A DNA stretch of 19,841 nt, taken from Chitinophagaceae bacterium. Its GTDB lineage: Bacteria > Bacteroidota > Bacteroidia > Chitinophagales > Chitinophagaceae. Under the pieces are notes generated by a model that searched no databases, was not told the DNA's origin, and worked only from the letters and a program-made list of their open reading frames with translations. Both the position numbers and the translations under genes were made by a program. The DNA lies in NCBI GenBank assembly GCA_025351145.1, contig JANXWM010000143.1:1-19841 (forward strand), given 5' to 3'. Below are positions 18,201-19,841 of the stretch, one piece after another. Each line of letters opens with the position of its first letter. Positions within the stretch are counted from its first letter, which is position 1.

Positions 18201-19304
18201 AGCATCTATAATGGATGCAGCAGGAACTTCCTGTTCATGCTTATATGGCAGCCCAAAATCATCTTCCACATTCGAAATATAAGCACCCCTGCTGTTCGAT
18301 TTTTCCATCCAGTTTTTCAGGCGTGTAATGCCTGAAAAATGCACCTGCCTGTAAAGCCTTGGTTGTTTGGAAGAGAGACGAAAATACTTTGCAGTGGTTA
18401 CAGGAATATCATAAGTAATGTATTTATCGTTCATTAAAAGCTCGCCCTCAAGCCCGGTATTGATTTGGGTTACCAAATTAAATTGAATACCATCATCAGA
18501 AGCTTCAAGCTTTACTGATGTTCTTTCGCTAAACTCGGGGTGCAAATTGATTGTATTTTCTGTTGCAACAGCACCTATAAAAAAACTGATGGTTCTTGCT
18601 GTATACGGCCCGCTGAATTCAAACTGCAGGTAAGCCAACTCATGATCATTTGCAGGGCGAACAACGATGGCTTCAGGGCTTTCTCCTGTTATTTGTTTAC
18701 TGTCTACAGGGCCGTTGCCGGTAGACCCTTTTACGGTTTGCAAAGCAGCTTCACCTTCAAGCGAAGGAAAAGCTAAAACAACTAAATCGTTATAATAATT
18801 CAAGCGATTGGGTGGCTTCGATAATATCTGGTTTATATGCTTTCCGCCCTGCACATAAGCCTCGCTCCAGGTTATTTGCTGCATGGCTAATTCAGGTGTT
18901 ATCCATGGGCCGCCGCTTGCCGACCAGCCCGGGCAATTGTGCATCGTAAACTCCAGCCCAAGACGCCCTGCTTCTGCAATGGCGTGCTTCTTTAATGCAA
19001 GCCATTCCTCACTTAAATATTCAACAGGTCCTTTCGGTATTCCTGTGCCCACATCAAAATTAAAAACACCGCCTATACCAACTTCTTTCATCGCTTCCAG
19101 GTCAAGTGTAATGCCTTCTTTGCTTACGTTTCCATTCATCCAGAACCAGAAGGTTTGAGGGTAAGCAGTTCCTGGCGGTGTAAGAAAATCCTGTTCAAGT
19201 TTTGAAGAATTAATTTCACTAAATGGCTGGCCAGTTAAAGAAGGAGCCGCCATAGTAATAATGCCGGCCAACCCTGTGTTTTTTATAAATACCCTTCGCT
19301 GCAT
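15201..19304 (-). CDS. GH106-like glycoside hydrolase with LamG-like domain and Tat signal
   Basis: This 1367-residue exported enzyme resembles GH106 alpha-L-rhamnosidase family proteins, which remove rhamnose from plant or bacterial polysaccharides. The N-terminus MQRRVFIKNTGLAG has the twin-arginine pattern RRxFxK followed by a hydrophobic stretch (IITMAAPSL), pointing to Tat export to the periplasm. The catalytic region starts near residue 35 (TPPGTAYPQTFWFWMNGNVS, EVGIGGVFNFDVG, MHNCPGWSASGGPWI) and runs to about 940. A LamG/concanavalin-like domain lies at about 955-1110 (FTICVWAKPEI, WSHIALIYKNG, VFLNGKL). A galactose-binding beta-sandwich follows at about 1175-1300 (FLDLGSVEVIAEIAVNGKDFGILWKRPYTLDITG as its core region, positions about 1231-1268). 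The ATG at 19304 was chosen because it places the RR motif at residues 3-4; an in-frame TTG at 19337 would bury it. Substrate is unproven, and catalytic acids were not assigned. Confidence 0.85.
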   Translation of the reverse strand: MQRRVFIKNTGLAGIITMAAPSLTGQPFSEINSSKLEQDFLTPPGTAYPQTFWFWMNGNVSKEGITLDLEAMKEVGIGGVFNFDVGTGIPKGPVEYLSEEWLALKKHAIAEAGRLGLEFTMHNCPGWSASGGPWITPELAMQQITWSEAYVQGGKHINQILSKPPNRLNYYNDLVVLAFPSLEGEAALQTVKGSTGNGPVDSKQITGESPEAIVVRPANDHELAYLQFEFSGPYTARTISFFIGAVATENTINLHPEFSERTSVKLEASDDGIQFNLVTQINTGLEGELLMNDKYITYDIPVTTAKYFRLSSKQPRLYRQVHFSGITRLKNWMEKSNSRGAYISNVEDDFGLPYKHEQEVPAASIIDADAILDISSFMNKDGLLQWDGPAGNWTIMRIGFTTTGTMIRSAPDTGMGLECDKFSRHAFEFHFNKMMERILPLITALSVKGKMGLEIDSYEAGAQNWTTGFEKEFLKRWGYNLLKYLPAVAGGRIVDSVNITERFLWNFRRLQADMMADNYYGCFNELCHEHGITSYIEPYDQGPMEEMQIGSRVDVNMGEFWNGYSSSLPVKHPVRRTLKLAASIAHINGQKITGAEAFTADPDSGRWQEYPFAMKAAGDKAFIKGVNKLIIHRFAHQPNTHVFPGMTMGPWGIHFDRTTTWWKQGKAWLDYLARCQSLLQQGSFVADLVYFTGENANMYTKVNADELNPQPPAGYDYDLINAEVFFKKVKIINGSIVLEDGMVYRIFVLQRYEAISLSLLQKLRDLVLQGMLLVGAKPGRSLGLENYSGDDSTFKQIASELWGEIDGTSITENSFGKGKVYWGIPLKSLLQSLNIDPDFEISSRSGDAPINYTHRKINDTDIYFITNQRRSYEDIVCTFRVNNKQPELWDAVTGNMIHCSIYEKTGSRMRVPLQLEPYGSVFVAFRSPASVNSLHALLKENIPLLSSNGFVANPRKLYKEVTNNFTICVWAKPEINVLLNPSFIMGTIKNLWTDYYAIYPANSKQLYGDGHATCGLTIGRNGIVVWENNDGNPDLILAAETPVSGWSHIALIYKNGIPSVFLNGKLIKEGKAGNNIVHPGLGEAYFNEGASYYNGDMNEPVLFAEILNEEKLLALVAKGKTQKTSPAFAATMFGNPKPALLIRENGAYSLHYNSGKLSGFQISGIDDPLIIDGTWDVYFPPGLGTPPHIILSQLISLHTHTNDAIKYFSGTCIYKKHFTLAAGIIKKEKRFFLDLGSVEVIAEIAVNGKDFGILWKRPYTLDITGALITGINKLEIKITNLWPNRLIGDEQLPDAYKYTPGGGSSGLAGITGGGIEAVPDWYTQNKQKPNDGRICFTTWKHYTKDSPLLESGLIGPVVLQTAILKLL

Positions 19305-19379
19305 GTAAGAAAAGTTGAGTAATGTTTTTTGCTGCAATCAGAAACGGCTAACAAGATAATTTTTTTAGTGTATTAAAAC

Positions 19380-19408
19380 TAAATGTATGATTGCCTGCAA
19401 AGTACAAA
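19380..19408 (-). promoter_or_regulatory. candidate promoter of the GH106-like gene
   Basis: On the minus strand TTTG (complement of 19405-19408) is followed after 17 bases by TACATTTA (complement of 19380-19387). This is close to the Bacteroidetes -33 TTTG / -7 TAnnTTTG arrangement with one mismatch in the -7 box. It would leave a ~70-base leader before the ATG at 19304. The box lies just outside repeat element F. Confidence 0.35.
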
Positions 19409-19420
19409 TCCAATTTTTTG

Positions 19421-19611
19421 TACCCAACTGTATGAACATTACTGATCGTTCCTTGCGTCGCACACTTGTACTGAATAACAGCGATGTGCTTTTGGCTGCG
19501 TGCAATGAGCCTGCATATTTTGCAAGAAGGCCGTGCATTGCTCCTCATGGTTCAGAACGTACAAGAGTGCGACGCAAGTAAAGCTTCATAGATAAATAAT
19601 GCCCGGCCCAT
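19421..19611. repeat. paired repeat element F (inverted arms)
   Basis: Left core 19453-19471 (one mismatch, CACACTTG) and exact inverted core 19559-19577 lie 87 bases apart. The left arm continues CTTGTACTGAATAACA as in element D. The right arm shares GACGCAAGTAAAGCTTCAT with element D's right arm and ends GCCCGGCCCAT like arm C. The left outer part is poorly conserved. It sits between two divergent genes (GH106-like and ribokinase), in the 364-base gap 19305-19668, close to both promoters. Confidence 0.8.
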
Positions 19612-19617
19612 AAATAT

Positions 19618-19625
19618 TATATTCG
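19618..19625 (+). promoter_or_regulatory. weak candidate -7 box for ribokinase
   Basis: TATATTCG is one base from TAnnTTTG, 43 bases before the ATG at 19669 and directly after the outer end of repeat element F. No -33 box is clear. Confidence 0.25.
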
Positions 19626-19668
19626 TAATTTATGCCGCATTTAAAAACATAAAAACGATTTGCCGTAT

Positions 19669-19841
19669 ATGAAACCTTCTATACTTGTTATAGGCAGCTC
19701 CAATACCGATATGGTGGTAAAAGCGCCCCACCTGCCTGCACCCGGCGAAACAATTTTAGGCGGTACATTTTTAATGAATGCAGGTGGCAAAGGGGCTAAT
19801 CAGGCTGTGGCTGCTGCAAGGCTTGGCGGCGCAGTAACTTT
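19669..19841 (+). CDS. rbsK: ribokinase (PfkB family), 3' end outside window
   Basis: Fifty-seven codons are visible before the window ends. The N-terminus MKPSILVIGSSNTDMVVKAP, then LPAPGETILGG and NAGGKGANQAVAAARLGG, is the hallmark of ribokinase: the GSSNTD strand and the GGKGANQA substrate-binding motif with its di-glycine. Ribokinase phosphorylates D-ribose to ribose-5-phosphate in the cytoplasm. The start is the ATG at 19669, the first in frame with this similarity. The gene is divergent from the GH106-like gene, with repeat element F between them. Other PfkB sugar kinases are possible, but the motif fit is best for RbsK. Confidence 0.88.
   Translation, partial: MKPSILVIGSSNTDMVVKAPHLPAPGETILGGTFLMNAGGKGANQAVAAARLGGAVT

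Noticed and set aside
3427..19611. CRISPR array
   Set aside because: Copies are kilobases apart, alternate in orientation and have no regular spacers; no cas genes are present.

Overview
The window looks like chromosome from a Bacteroidetes bacterium, most likely of the Chitinophagaceae type. Evidence for this is the TAnnTTTG-type promoter boxes close to start codons, the absence of clear Shine-Dalgarno sequences, a signal-peptide protein carrying a TonB plug domain, a large exported GH106-like glycosidase, and AT-rich intergenic spacers packed with repeats. The lineage is inferred from these features and was not tested by database comparison.

Layout. Positions 53-3425 (+) hold a housekeeping run: an inositol-monophosphatase-family enzyme, thiL overlapping it by 4 bases, and an S41-family lipoprotein. 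Positions 3427-9723 look like an accessory island. It holds one very large gene (3764-8563) joining an N-terminal GHKL/sacsin-like ATPase to a C-terminal SF1 helicase, followed by a toxin-first higBA module (8917-9571). Positions 9809-12070 hold a full-length RelA/SpoT homologue. On the minus strand follow a plug-domain protein (12341-14767) and a Tat-exported GH106-like protein with an inserted LamG-like domain (15201-19304). A ribokinase gene starts divergently at 19669 and runs off the window.

The main unexplained structure is a dispersed repeat family with the 19-base core TTGCGTCGCACTCTTGTAC. Nine copies occur in the window, all between genes. Three inverted pairs form compact elements of roughly 190-245 bp (12081-12324, 14944-15153, 19421-19611). 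A lone left arm (3427-3500), a right arm split by a 27-base insertion (8655-8740) and another lone right arm (9663-9723) bracket the helicase gene and the higBA module. Two left arms are followed by a second, internal palindromic repeat of the CATTGCGAGG type.

How the genes relate. The GHKL-helicase protein has the look of a single-protein defence factor, and higBA is a typical defence-island companion. Both lie inside one bracket of repeat arms between core genes, which suggests that the repeats mark or create an insertion site. RSH, ThiL, the IMPase-like enzyme and ribokinase are ordinary metabolism and stress-response genes. The GH106-like and plug-domain genes point to polysaccharide use at the envelope, but no SusC/SusD pair is present.
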